A stretch of DNA of 19,007 nucleotides, taken from positions 1-19,007 of the forward strand of contig NZ_JAIWOF010000115.1 in assembly GCF_020217025.1 (NCBI RefSeq), given 5' to 3'. Made by a program: the position numbers and the translations under genes. The notes beneath the pieces are model-generated. The model was not told the DNA's origin. It saw only the letters and a list, made by a program, of their open reading frames with translations, and did not search any database. Below, piece after piece: positions 1-7,149 of the stretch (position 1 is its first letter; each line of letters starts with the position of its first letter). This DNA comes from Flavobacterium sp. (lineage in GTDB: Bacteria; Bacteroidota; Bacteroidia; Flavobacteriales; Flavobacteriaceae).

Positions 1-310
1 TCCTGATAATATTGAAGGTGTTTTCCTTGGTGATGAAGTATATTTCCACGTAACCAACTTAGAACAAGATTGGGATGTGCCTCACGGATTTGCTGTGAAA
101 GGTGCTAACAATGGTGAATTATTAATCATGCCAGGAGAAACTACTACATTAAAATGGATTCCAGATAGAGTAGGAACTTTCCCATTCTACTGTACCGATT
201 TCTGTAGTGCGTTACACCAAGAAATGCAAGGATACATTAGAGTATCTCCAAAAGGTTCAAATGTTCCATTACAATTTAGTTTAGGAACAAATTTACCTGC
301 AACAAAATAA
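1..310 (+). CDS. nosZ: Nitrous oxide reductase NosZ, C-terminal end (partial)
   Basis: The open frame enters from the left edge (frame starting at base 2) and ends with TAA at 308-310; only the last ~100 residues are visible. This is the cupredoxin domain of NosZ, the periplasmic enzyme that reduces N2O to N2. The CuA site is plain: the stretch YCTDFCSALHQEM gives the Cys-x3-Cys-x3-His-x2-Met ligand set, and the earlier PHGF supplies the other His. The short tail after GYIRVSPK is normal. It heads the nosB-like/nosL/nosD/nosF/nosY chain on the same strand, an order typical of the clade II (atypical) nos clusters of Bacteroidota. The CuZ domain and the signal peptide lie outside the window, so the clade call rests on gene order. 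Confidence 0.95.
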   Translation, partial: PDNIEGVFLGDEVYFHVTNLEQDWDVPHGFAVKGANNGELLIMPGETTTLKWIPDRVGTFPFYCTDFCSALHQEMQGYIRVSPKGSNVPLQFSLGTNLPATK

Positions 311-319
311 ATTTTTAAC

Positions 320-351
320 AAAAGGGGCAAAGTAACTTTTGTCCCTTTTTT
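320..351 (+). terminator. Terminator-like hairpin after nosZ
   Basis: Directly behind the nosZ stop, AAAAGGGGCAAA pairs with TTTGTCCCTTTT (one G-T pair) around a short loop, followed by a run of T. It looks like an intrinsic terminator, yet nosB starts only 13 bases after it on the same strand, so it may act as a partial terminator that sets NosZ above its maturation factors. No separate -7 box was seen between hairpin and nosB. Confidence 0.75.
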
Positions 352-363
352 AAACTCAATTGT

Positions 364-957
364 ATGGAAACTACAAAACTTGCTTTAGTTTCAAAAATCC
401 TTTTATTTATCATCGCAGGATTGTTTATAGGTTCTTTATTTGTGCCTATGTGGCAAATCGATTTAGATGCGCCTCAATATCCTGAAGGATTGGTTTTAAA
501 ATTACATGCCAATAAAATTGGTGGCGATGTAGAAATCATTAACGGTTTAAATCACTACATCGGAATGGCAACTTTACATACTGAGAATTTTATCGAATTC
601 AAAATCTTGCCTTATATTGTTGGTGCTTTTTCATTAATTTCTATTGCTTTGATTTTTATCAATAACAGAAAATTCGTACTAGCATTTTTCGGAACCTTTA
701 TACTTTTCGTTATCTTAGCGGGAGTAGATTTTTACCGCTGGAATTACGAATACGGACACAATTTAGATCCGAATGCCGCTATTAAAGTACCTGGAATGGC
801 CTATCAACCTCCATTAATTGGATACAAGCAATTATTGAATTTTGGAGCCTATTCCGTTCCTGATATTGGAGGATGGTATTTAATTGCTGCTGGTGTCATG
901 TTATTTTACATTGTATTTAAAGAATTCAATTTATTCAAAAGAAAACAAACTATTTAG
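364..957 (+). CDS. nosB: NosB-like integral membrane protein of the nos cluster
   Basis: 197 residues with four clear membrane helices: about 10-30, 80-100, 103-122 and 165-187. Between helices 1 and 2 lies a ~55-residue non-cytoplasmic-looking segment with H48, H64 and H72, and between helices 3 and 4 a second polar loop rich in Tyr, Asn and Pro. I recognise no catalytic motif. In clade II nos clusters a polytopic protein called NosB sits directly behind nosZ; position, size and topology fit, so the name is by context. Its role is unsettled in the literature as I know it; a part in electron transfer to NosZ or in maturation is inference. Two bases separate it from nosL, so the two are co-transcribed. 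Confidence 0.65.
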   Translation: METTKLALVSKILLFIIAGLFIGSLFVPMWQIDLDAPQYPEGLVLKLHANKIGGDVEIINGLNHYIGMATLHTENFIEFKILPYIVGAFSLISIALIFINNRKFVLAFFGTFILFVILAGVDFYRWNYEYGHNLDPNAAIKVPGMAYQPPLIGYKQLLNFGAYSVPDIGGWYLIAAGVMLFYIVFKEFNLFKRKQTI

Positions 958-959
958 TT

Positions 960-1385
960 ATGAAAAAGATTGTACTTTTATTTTCGTCGCTTCTTATTAT
1001 TTCTTGTGTTTCAAACGAACCAAAACCTATCAAATTGAATGTAGATTCTTGTGAATTCTGCAAAATGACTATTTCAAACGGAAAATTTGGAGCTGAGTTA
1101 TTAACTAAAAAAGGACGTTACTACAAATTTGACGATTTGTCTTGTATGATGCACTATACGAAAGAAAATACGAATGTTCAAGTGCAATTTTTCTTTGTTA
1201 ACGATTACGCAAAAGACAATACTTTAATTCCAGCCGAGCAATGTTTTTACTTGCATGGAGGTTCGATTAATTCTCCAATGCGAGGTAATTTTGCCGCTTT
1301 TGCATCCGATAAAGACCAAGATGATTTTCAAAAACAACTTAATGCCAAAATGTTAACTTGGGAACAAGTTTTCACAATGTATTAA
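960..1385 (+). CDS. nosL: NosL copper chaperone lipoprotein
   Basis: 141 residues. A lipoprotein signal (lipobox LIISC, C16) puts it in the periplasm anchored to a membrane. Residues 30-36 read SCEFCKM, the Cys-x2-Cys-x-Met signature of NosL, followed by a conserved FDDLSCMMHY block (C62 region). NosL binds Cu(I) and delivers it for assembly of the CuZ cluster of NosZ with the NosDFY complex. The stop TAA shares its last A with the ATG of nosD (TAATG), so translation is coupled. Ordinary length and complete; the identification is firm. Confidence 0.93.
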   Translation: MKKIVLLFSSLLIISCVSNEPKPIKLNVDSCEFCKMTISNGKFGAELLTKKGRYYKFDDLSCMMHYTKENTNVQVQFFFVNDYAKDNTLIPAEQCFYLHGGSINSPMRGNFAAFASDKDQDDFQKQLNAKMLTWEQVFTMY

Positions 1386-2617
1386 TGAAAAAAATTAGTT
1401 TCATAGTATTCCTATTGTTTTTTTCAATTGGGAAAGCGGCCACTATTCAGGTAGGAGCTAACTTTCCAGTGAAGAAAATCAAGCAAGCCCTTGCAGTAGC
1501 AAAAGATGGCGATACGATTCTTGTACATTCGGGCATTTATAAAGAGGGAACGATTTTAATCAATAAAAAGATATATTTTATTGGAAAGAACTTCCCTGTT
1601 TTAGATGGTCAGAATAAAAAAGAAGTGTTGTCCATCAACGCCAATGATGTAGTGGTAAAAGGATTTAAAGTTATAAATTCAGGTCACGCTGCTTTAAATG
1701 ATCCTTGTGGAATTCGTGTTTATGATAAAAATAATGTCACAATTCAAGGGAACATTCTCGATAATAATTTCTTTGGAATTTACCTTCAAAACAGTACAAA
1801 TTGTATCGTTAAGAATAATATAATTAAAGCTTACGGTAAAGCTGAACAGTTAATTGGAAACGGAATTCATTGTTGGAAAAGTAATAATTTACAAATAATC
1901 GGAAATAAAATTACTGGGCATCGTGACGGTATTTATTTCGAATTTGTAACCCAATCTGTAATTTGGAGAAACATCTCTAACAATAACGTGAGATACGGAT
2001 TGCATTTCATGTTTTCCAACGATGATGCCTACATAACCAATGTTTTCAAGAACAATGGAGCAGGAGTTGCGGTTATGTTTACCAAAAATGTAAAAATGTT
2101 TAATAACTATTTTGAAGAAAATTGGGGCGATTCGGCTTACGGATTATTGCTGAAAGAAATTGCAGATAGTTATATTTTCAACAATCGTTTTGCACGCAAT
2201 ACTTCTGGTATTTACATGGAAGGAACTTCTCGAATTAAAGTTGAAAAAAATAGTTTCGAATCGAATGGTTGGGGCATGAAAATCCAAGCGAGTTGTATGG
2301 AAAACGAAATCGTAAACAATAATTTCTTAAAAAATACTTTCGATATCAGTACCAATGGAAGTTTAGTTTTAAATACGTTCAATGAAAATTATTGGGACAA
2401 ATACGAAGGTTACGATTTAGACAAAGACGGAATGGGTGATGTTCCTTATCATCCGTTGAGTTTATTTGCGGTGTTGACTGAAAATACGCCTTCTTCTATG
2501 TTGTTGTATCGAAGTTTTATGATTACGTTGTTAGATAAGTCTGAAAAAGTATTGCCTAGTATAACACCTGATAATTTTGTTGATAATAAGCCTTTAATGA
2601 AGTCACTGCCGCTATGA
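1385..2617 (+). CDS. nosD: NosD periplasmic copper-maturation protein
   Basis: 410 residues from the ATG at 1385. An upstream in-frame ATG at 1358 lies inside nosL and would put nine odd residues before the signal peptide, so I reject it. Residues 1-19 (MKKISFIVFLL...GKAA) are a Sec signal. The rest is a right-handed beta-helix of CASH/pectate-lyase-like repeats, seen as rungs rich in Asn and Gly (NNTILDNN-type turns: GNILDNNFFGIY, NNIIKAYG, NNNVRYGLHF, NNRFARNTSGIY). NosD works with the ABC transporter NosFY to load copper or sulfide into the CuZ site of NosZ. It overlaps nosF by four bases (ATGA). Confidence 0.93.
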   Translation: MKKISFIVFLLFFSIGKAATIQVGANFPVKKIKQALAVAKDGDTILVHSGIYKEGTILINKKIYFIGKNFPVLDGQNKKEVLSINANDVVVKGFKVINSGHAALNDPCGIRVYDKNNVTIQGNILDNNFFGIYLQNSTNCIVKNNIIKAYGKAEQLIGNGIHCWKSNNLQIIGNKITGHRDGIYFEFVTQSVIWRNISNNNVRYGLHFMFSNDDAYITNVFKNNGAGVAVMFTKNVKMFNNYFEENWGDSAYGLLLKEIADSYIFNNRFARNTSGIYMEGTSRIKVEKNSFESNGWGMKIQASCMENEIVNNNFLKNTFDISTNGSLVLNTFNENYWDKYEGYDLDKDGMGDVPYHPLSLFAVLTENTPSSMLLYRSFMITLLDKSEKVLPSITPDNFVDNKPLMKSLPL

Positions 2618-3336
2618 TTGAGATAAAAGAATTGCAGAAAAAGTTTGGAAAATTTGAAGTTTTAAAGAACATCAATCTTTCTTGTAAAAAAGGAGAATGT
2701 ATCGCTTTGATTGGTCCGAATGGTTGTGGAAAAACCACTTTGATAAAATCGGTTTTAGGAATGGTGTTACCAGATTCGGGTACAATTCATTTTAACGGAA
2801 ATTCTGTTTTAGGTGAATATTTGTATCGCGAAAAAATTGGCTACATGCCACAAATTGGACGCTATCCAGATAATATGACAATTGGTCAAATTATCGAAAT
2901 GATAAAAAAGATTCGAAATTCATCAGATAATTTGGATGAAGATTTGTTACATGCTTTCGAATTAGAAAAAATGTTTGATAAGCAAATGCGTACTTTATCT
3001 GGTGGAACTACGCAAAAAGTAAGTGCTGTTTTAGCCTTTCTTTTTAATCCAGATGTATTGATTTTAGATGAGCCCACCGCTGGTTTAGATCCTTTAGCGG
3101 CTGAGGTTTTGAAAGAGAAAATCATCAAAGAAAAAGAAAAAGGAAAATTGATTTTGATTACATCGCATTTACTAAGTGAATTGGATGATTTAATTACCGA
3201 AATCATTTTTATGCAAGATGGAAAAGTACATTTTCATCAAAAAGTGGAAGAGTTAAAAACCACCACGGGTGAAGAAAAAATCTCAAAAGCGATTGCCAAA
3301 ATTTTAAAGAACAAACAAAATGAACCGAATCATTAA
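2614..3336 (+). CDS. nosF: NosF, ATPase of the NosDFY ABC transporter
   Basis: 240 residues, standard length for an ABC nucleotide-binding subunit. Walker A is GPNGCGKTT (residues 34-42), the signature is LSGGTTQK, Walker B is LILDEPTAGLD, and the switch His follows in ITSHLLSEL. It energises the NosY permease, which together with NosD matures the CuZ centre of NosZ. The signature differs slightly from the common LSGGQ(R/K)Q in having Thr-Thr, which is seen in nos-type ATPases. Start overlaps nosD by 4 nt and its end overlaps nosY by 17 nt, a strong sign of coupled translation of the complex. Confidence 0.93.
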   Translation: MIEIKELQKKFGKFEVLKNINLSCKKGECIALIGPNGCGKTTLIKSVLGMVLPDSGTIHFNGNSVLGEYLYREKIGYMPQIGRYPDNMTIGQIIEMIKKIRNSSDNLDEDLLHAFELEKMFDKQMRTLSGGTTQKVSAVLAFLFNPDVLILDEPTAGLDPLAAEVLKEKIIKEKEKGKLILITSHLLSELDDLITEIIFMQDGKVHFHQKVEELKTTTGEEKISKAIAKILKNKQNEPNH

Positions 3337-4087
3337 AATCATATTATACGACATTATCCGAAACAAAATTGTTTTAGCTTACACGCTGATTTTGTCTATT
3401 TTATCATGGAGTTCTTTTGCATTAGAAGACAATTCGTCAAAAGGGTTACTAACGATTTTGAATGTGATTTTGTTCACAGTTCCATTAGTTTCCATCTTAT
3501 TTGCTACAATTTATTTGTACAATAGCGCCGAATTTATTGAACTTTTACTAAGTCAACCCATCAAAAGAAGAAAAATTTGGTTGAGTTTATTTTTTGGATT
3601 ATCAACGGCGATGGTTTTTGCTTTTTTTATTGGGGCAGGAATTCCATTATTAGTCAATTCTCCTGATAGCGTAGGCATTATGATGTTGCTTAATGGTTGT
3701 TTGATTTCCATAATTTTTGTCGCTTTAGCTTTTTTGAGTTCGATTTTAACCCGAGATAAAGCAAAAGGAATTGGTTTAGCAATAATGATTTGGTTGTATT
3801 TCGCATTATTATTTGACGGAATGGTTTTGTTTTTACTCTTCCAATTAGCTGAATATCCAATCGAAAACATGATGGTTGGTATCACCGCTTTTAGTCCAAT
3901 AGACTTAGCTCGAATTCAAATTCTTTTGCATTTAGATGTTTCCGCTATGATGGGATATACTGGAGCAATTTTTAAAGATTTCTTTGGGACTTCAGTTGGA
4001 TTAATGGTTTCATTTGTGCTATTGAGTTTGTGGGCGATTGTTCCGTTTTTCATTTCGATGCGAAAATTCAATAAAAAAGACTTGTAA
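3320..4087 (+). CDS. nosY: NosY, membrane permease of the NosDFY complex
   Basis: 255 residues, six hydrophobic helices in an ABC-2 type arrangement: an amphipathic N-terminal stretch (MNRIIKIILYDIIRNK) followed by helices near 18-35, 45-67, 90-112, 122-143, 152-180 and 225-248. The cytoplasmic loop with LSQPIKRRKIW (about residues 77-87) is typical of NosY/ABC-2 permeases and is where the ATPase couples. It is the last recognisable nos gene in this run; 23 bases later a truncated haemoglobin begins on the same strand. Confidence 0.9.
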   Translation: MNRIIKIILYDIIRNKIVLAYTLILSILSWSSFALEDNSSKGLLTILNVILFTVPLVSILFATIYLYNSAEFIELLLSQPIKRRKIWLSLFFGLSTAMVFAFFIGAGIPLLVNSPDSVGIMMLLNGCLISIIFVALAFLSSILTRDKAKGIGLAIMIWLYFALLFDGMVLFLLFQLAEYPIENMMVGITAFSPIDLARIQILLHLDVSAMMGYTGAIFKDFFGTSVGLMVSFVLLSLWAIVPFFISMRKFNKKDL

Positions 4088-4110
4088 TTGTTATTTAATC
4101 AAATTACAAA

Positions 4111-4485
4111 ATGAAAACAGATATTAGAAATAGAAAGGATATTGAACTTTTAGTCGATACCTTTTATGATAAAATCAAAACCGATGCAGTTATCGGTTTT
4201 CTGTTTACCAAAATTGCCCAGGTAAATTGGGAAACTCATTTACCTAGAATGTACGATTTTTGGGAAAACATCTTGTTCTATACCGGAAATTACAACGGAA
4301 GTCCCATGCAAATCCACAAAGAGTTACACAGCAAATGTCCTATGAAACCCGAACATTTTGAGCATTGGGTAATCGTATTCACTACAACAGTTGATCAATT
4401 ATTTGTAGGCGAAAAAGCCTCTGAAATTAAAGAAAGAGCATTAAATATTGCTCAAGTAATTCAGTATAAAACATTAGGGAATTAA
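4111..4485 (+). CDS. Group III truncated haemoglobin
   Basis: 124 residues, the usual size of a 2-over-2 globin. The family marks are present: F18-Y19 on helix B with Tyr at the B10 position, the THLPRMYDFWE block (residues 42-52) typical of group III, GSP-x3-H (63-69) and the proximal His in PEHFEHW (H82). Such globins bind O2 and NO and often protect against nitrosative stress. Here it follows nosY by 23 bases with no promoter-like box between, so it is probably the last gene of the nos operon and a hairpin follows its stop. A role in scavenging NO that escapes the denitrification chain is inference. Confidence 0.9.
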   Translation: MKTDIRNRKDIELLVDTFYDKIKTDAVIGFLFTKIAQVNWETHLPRMYDFWENILFYTGNYNGSPMQIHKELHSKCPMKPEHFEHWVIVFTTTVDQLFVGEKASEIKERALNIAQVIQYKTLGN

Positions 4486-4525
4486 CTTTTGAAGTTTTAA
4501 TTATTAATTCAAATTCGCATCAAAT

Positions 4526-4558
4526 AAAAAGCGTAAACTGTTGAAGTCTACGCTTTTT
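4526..4558. terminator. Bidirectional terminator between the globin and FAS1 genes
   Basis: AAAAAGCGTA (4526-4535) and TACGCTTTTT (4549-4558) form a perfect 10-bp stem with a 13-base loop. An A run on one side and a T run on the other let it work on both strands, which fits its place between two convergent genes. Confidence 0.85.
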
Positions 4559-4590
4559 ACCTTTATAAAAGATGAATTAATAATTGTTTT

Positions 4591-5145
4591 CTATTTTGGA
4601 AGTAAAACATCGCCAATTACGTGGATAATTCCGTTTGATGTTTCAATGGAAGCTAAAATTTCAGAACCGTTTACGAAAGTTTTTCCATCTTTTTTAGTGA
4701 TTTTCACTTTTCCACCAAATACCATATCAAATTCTTGTCCGTCTTGCATATATTCTGTTTTCAACGAACCTACATACGTATGATAGCCTAAAATGTTTTC
4801 TAAATCGCCTTTTTTCTCAGGTTTTAATAATCCTTCTACGGTTCCAGCAGGTAATTTATCAAAAGCAGCATTAGTTGGCGCAAATACAGTAAATGGTCCG
4901 GCATTACTTAAAGATGTTACTAATCCTGCAGCTTTTACTGCTGTAACCAATGTAGTGTGATCTTTACTTCCCATTGCGGTTTGCACAATATTTGGAGCAG
5001 AATTTTCATCTACTACATTTTCTTGGCCTCCAGATGATACTTCTGTAGTTTCAGATGTTGGTTCTGATGCTGTTTCTTCGCCTTGTTTACATCCAAAGGT
5101 GATTAATAAACTGGCTAACAATAAAGTTTTAATGGAATTTTTCAT
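4591..5145 (-). CDS. FAS1 (fasciclin) domain lipoprotein
   Basis: 184 residues. A lipobox (LITFGC, C19) follows a short hydrophobic N-terminus, then comes an acidic, Ser/Thr-rich linker (about 20-50) and one FAS1 domain (about 52-184). Its two conserved blocks are visible: H1-like FTVFAPTNAAFDKLP and H2-like GIIHVIGDVLLPK. FAS1 domains mediate adhesion or protein contacts; no enzymatic role is known. The gene lies 78 bases behind the membrane-protein gene on the same strand, so read-through from the Crp/Fnr promoter is possible, but I found no clear TAnnTTTG box of its own. A link to denitrification is only by position. Confidence 0.88.
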   Translation of the reverse strand: MKNSIKTLLLASLLITFGCKQGEETASEPTSETTEVSSGGQENVVDENSAPNIVQTAMGSKDHTTLVTAVKAAGLVTSLSNAGPFTVFAPTNAAFDKLPAGTVEGLLKPEKKGDLENILGYHTYVGSLKTEYMQDGQEFDMVFGGKVKITKKDGKTFVNGSEILASIETSNGIIHVIGDVLLPK

Positions 5146-5223
5146 AATTTGAATAATTTATATACACAAAGTACTTGATTATCTGCTCATTATTTTATGC
5201 GTAGAATCATAAAAAATACTTTT

Positions 5224-6441
5224 TTATCCTTTTTTTGCAAATAAATTTATCCATAAAATACTTGCTAAAAGCAGTATGGCAATTCCGAACAAAGCTTCAT
5301 TAATATTAGGAATTAGAGTATAACTTAGTGATGCTATTCCTTGAAGTCCCAAAACAACTTCATTCAACACAACTCCAATACTAAATAGAACTAATCCTAA
5401 GATCGTTTTCTTATTTATGGTAATAAAATCATTCACATAAATGTAAAACAATAGAAAAAGCGAAATAATAGCTAGTAAAATTAAGTGCAAATAGGCAATC
5501 ACAATCGGTCTAAAACCAAAGGCTAATTTACTAATTGCAGGAACTGTGGAACCCAATTGTAATAGGAACTTCGCACTCAAAGCGAAACCGATAAAAACAA
5601 TTAAATATTTTAAATAATTTGGAAGAGCTACGAATATGGATTTATTTTCTTTAAAAATAGTTTTAAATAATAAATACCAAATAACTACTTGAACAATAGC
5701 CGAAATAGCGGTTAAAATATAAATTAGTAGCGGCAAATCTAACCAAAGTGTTGACAGAAAATACCCTACAATACAGGACCAAAACAACCAAATAAATGAT
5801 TGTGAATAAATTCGATTATAGTTTACTGTTACTTTTAAATAATCCATTAACAATCCCATACAAGCAAAGAAAAACCAACCATTATATTGAAAATGCAAAT
5901 AGTAATAAATGGAAGCCAAATATTCATTTTGATGGATGTTTTTAGTTGCCATCATATAAGCCAAAGCAAAAGTTCCCAAAGACGAAATCACATTAAAAAA
6001 TAATCCCGCTTTGAACCATTTTGTTGCTACAGATGGAGTTTCAATTTGTTTGCAATCTTTAAAGAAAACATATGCAAACCAATAAGAAACAAAAATAGAA
6101 AGGGTTGAAAAAGTAATCGAAATCGCACCATAACCTTGAATAATAAAGGAAATCAGCATTACATAAGAGCAAATTAAATTCCCTATTAAAACAAGATTGT
6201 ATTTTTTAAAAGCGATTTTATTGAGAGTATCGTGTTTTTGTAAAAATGCAATGAGCAACGTCATTAAAGTATGCGTAACCCAACCCGCAAAAGCAAAATG
6301 AGAATGGGAATGTTGTACACTTTTTTGATCGAGAAGCGGAAATTCAAACAGAATCTTATAGCGCATTAAAAGTCCTAATAATGCAACAAGCATCAGATTA
6401 AAAATCGAAAACCGAATCCAAAAAGTTGTTTTAAAAGACAT
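5224..6441 (-). CDS. His-motif polytopic membrane protein of unknown function, haem-copper-oxidase-like
   Basis: 405 residues, about 12 membrane helices and almost no soluble part. I do not recognise the family. Conserved-looking His clusters sit in or at helices: QHSHSHFAFAGW (H44, H46, H48) with H57, YLHFQYNGWFF (H183) and YLHLILLAI (H319). HSHFAFAG has the same spacing as the HGHMAFYG motif of NorB-type subunits, where the His residues bind haem, and YLHFQYNG is a weaker repeat of it, which hints at an internal duplication of two six-helix halves. It could be a haem- or copper-binding membrane protein, loosely like NnrS or a degenerate oxidase subunit. Its ATG overlaps the stop of the Crp/Fnr gene by one base (TGATG), so both are made from one mRNA. 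Confidence 0.6.
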   Translation of the reverse strand: MSFKTTFWIRFSIFNLMLVALLGLLMRYKILFEFPLLDQKSVQHSHSHFAFAGWVTHTLMTLLIAFLQKHDTLNKIAFKKYNLVLIGNLICSYVMLISFIIQGYGAISITFSTLSIFVSYWFAYVFFKDCKQIETPSVATKWFKAGLFFNVISSLGTFALAYMMATKNIHQNEYLASIYYYLHFQYNGWFFFACMGLLMDYLKVTVNYNRIYSQSFIWLFWSCIVGYFLSTLWLDLPLLIYILTAISAIVQVVIWYLLFKTIFKENKSIFVALPNYLKYLIVFIGFALSAKFLLQLGSTVPAISKLAFGFRPIVIAYLHLILLAIISLFLLFYIYVNDFITINKKTILGLVLFSIGVVLNEVVLGLQGIASLSYTLIPNINEALFGIAILLLASILWINLFAKKG

Positions 6442-7028
6442 CAGTAATATAATTTATGATTAATAATTTCCACTTTATTCGTTTTGCTCATTCTTGAAAG
6501 TTCTCGAATCACCGTTTCCACACGTAAACCTGTAAAGTTGGCAATTTCTTGTCTTGTAAATTCTACCAATTCTTTTTTAGGACAATCGGGGTTTTTGTGG
6601 GCATTTAAAAAGGCTAAAATTCGAAACTCTGGTTTTTGATTTACAATGTCTTTTGTAGTTTTGGCTTTGGTGTGAATTCGAGTTGCCATTAAATTCAAGA
6701 ATTGCTTCTGAATAAAAGGATATTCCTCTAAAATCTTTAAAAACTTCTCCTTCGAAATTTTTATTATTTTGGAATCTTTAAAGGCTACTGCAGTGGAAGG
6801 ATACAATTCATCAATAAACAAAGGTGGTTCACCAAAACTATGACCATTTTTAAAATAGCCTTGAGTAAACTCTTTTCCTTCGTCATTGGAATTGTACATT
6901 CTTACGCAACCATCGATAATTTGATAATAAAAATTCGCTGATTCTTCTTCATGAAAAATAATTTCATTTTTCTTGTACTCCTTGGCAATGGCGCCCCAAG
7001 TAAATAATAAATCTAAATCAATCTGCAT
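6441..7028 (-). CDS. Crp/Fnr-family transcription regulator
   Basis: 195 residues. An N-terminal cyclic-nucleotide-binding-like beta-roll (about 10-110, with HSFGEPPLF where CRP has its GE...L motif) is followed by a dimer helix and a winged helix-turn-helix (TRQEIANFTGLRVETVIREL, 158-177). The recognition helix reads E171-T-V-I-R175, matching the E..xR pair of FNR and CRP that reads TGA half-sites. Only two cysteines exist (C41, C149), so it cannot hold an FNR-type N-terminal [4Fe-4S] cluster; it may sense NO through haem like DNR, or another ligand. A palindrome TATGA-N6-TCATA lies 72 bases upstream in the divergent promoter region. It is co-translated with the membrane protein behind it. 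Confidence 0.88.
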   Translation of the reverse strand: MQIDLDLLFTWGAIAKEYKKNEIIFHEEESANFYYQIIDGCVRMYNSNDEGKEFTQGYFKNGHSFGEPPLFIDELYPSTAVAFKDSKIIKISKEKFLKILEEYPFIQKQFLNLMATRIHTKAKTTKDIVNQKPEFRILAFLNAHKNPDCPKKELVEFTRQEIANFTGLRVETVIRELSRMSKTNKVEIINHKLYY

Positions 7029-7099
7029 AAAGTAGTTGTGTTGAAGGCTTTAATTCTTTTAGATAAAGCACAAATTAATTCCAATAAAAGTAAAAAAAA

Positions 7100-7115
7100 T
7101 ATGACTGAAATCATA
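7100..7115. promoter_or_regulatory. Crp/Fnr-type operator (TATGA-N6-TCATA)
   Basis: A perfect 5+5 inverted repeat with six central bases. The TGA-N6-TCA core is the spacing shared by FNR, DNR and CRP sites. Its centre (7107.5) is about 41.5 bases before the start expected from the -7 box at 7138-7145, the classical place for class II activation. The Crp/Fnr regulator encoded immediately to the left is the natural candidate binder. Confidence 0.7.
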
Positions 7116-7137
7116 CAAAATCCTAATTTATTTGCTG

Positions 7138-7145
7138 TAAATTTG
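7138..7145 (+). promoter_or_regulatory. Bacteroidota -7 box TAAATTTG
   Basis: Exact match to TAnnTTTG. The transcript should begin about 4-6 bases after it, at 7149-7151, which coincides with the ATG at 7150. This suggests a leaderless or nearly leaderless mRNA for the small Cys protein. Confidence 0.55.
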
Positions 7146-7149
7146 TCCC

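Noticed and set aside
1358..1384. Upstream ATG extending nosD
   Set aside because: It would add nine residues ahead of a perfect signal peptide and lie inside nosL; the TAATG overlap at 1385 is the better start.
2886..3206. Open frames on the opposite strand of nosF (also 3553-3885 opposite nosY)
   Set aside because: Strong family motifs on the + strand and Ser/Ile/Lys-rich reverse products mark these as shadows.
5174..5190. TGA...TCA pair upstream of the FAS1 gene, considered as a Crp/Fnr site
   Set aside because: The half-sites are separated by eight bases, not six, and flanks do not form a palindrome.
5193..5214. Hairpin TTTTATG / CATAAAA between the membrane protein and FAS1 genes
   Set aside because: Short, AT-only-type stem without a T tract in the direction of transcription; not convincing as a terminator.
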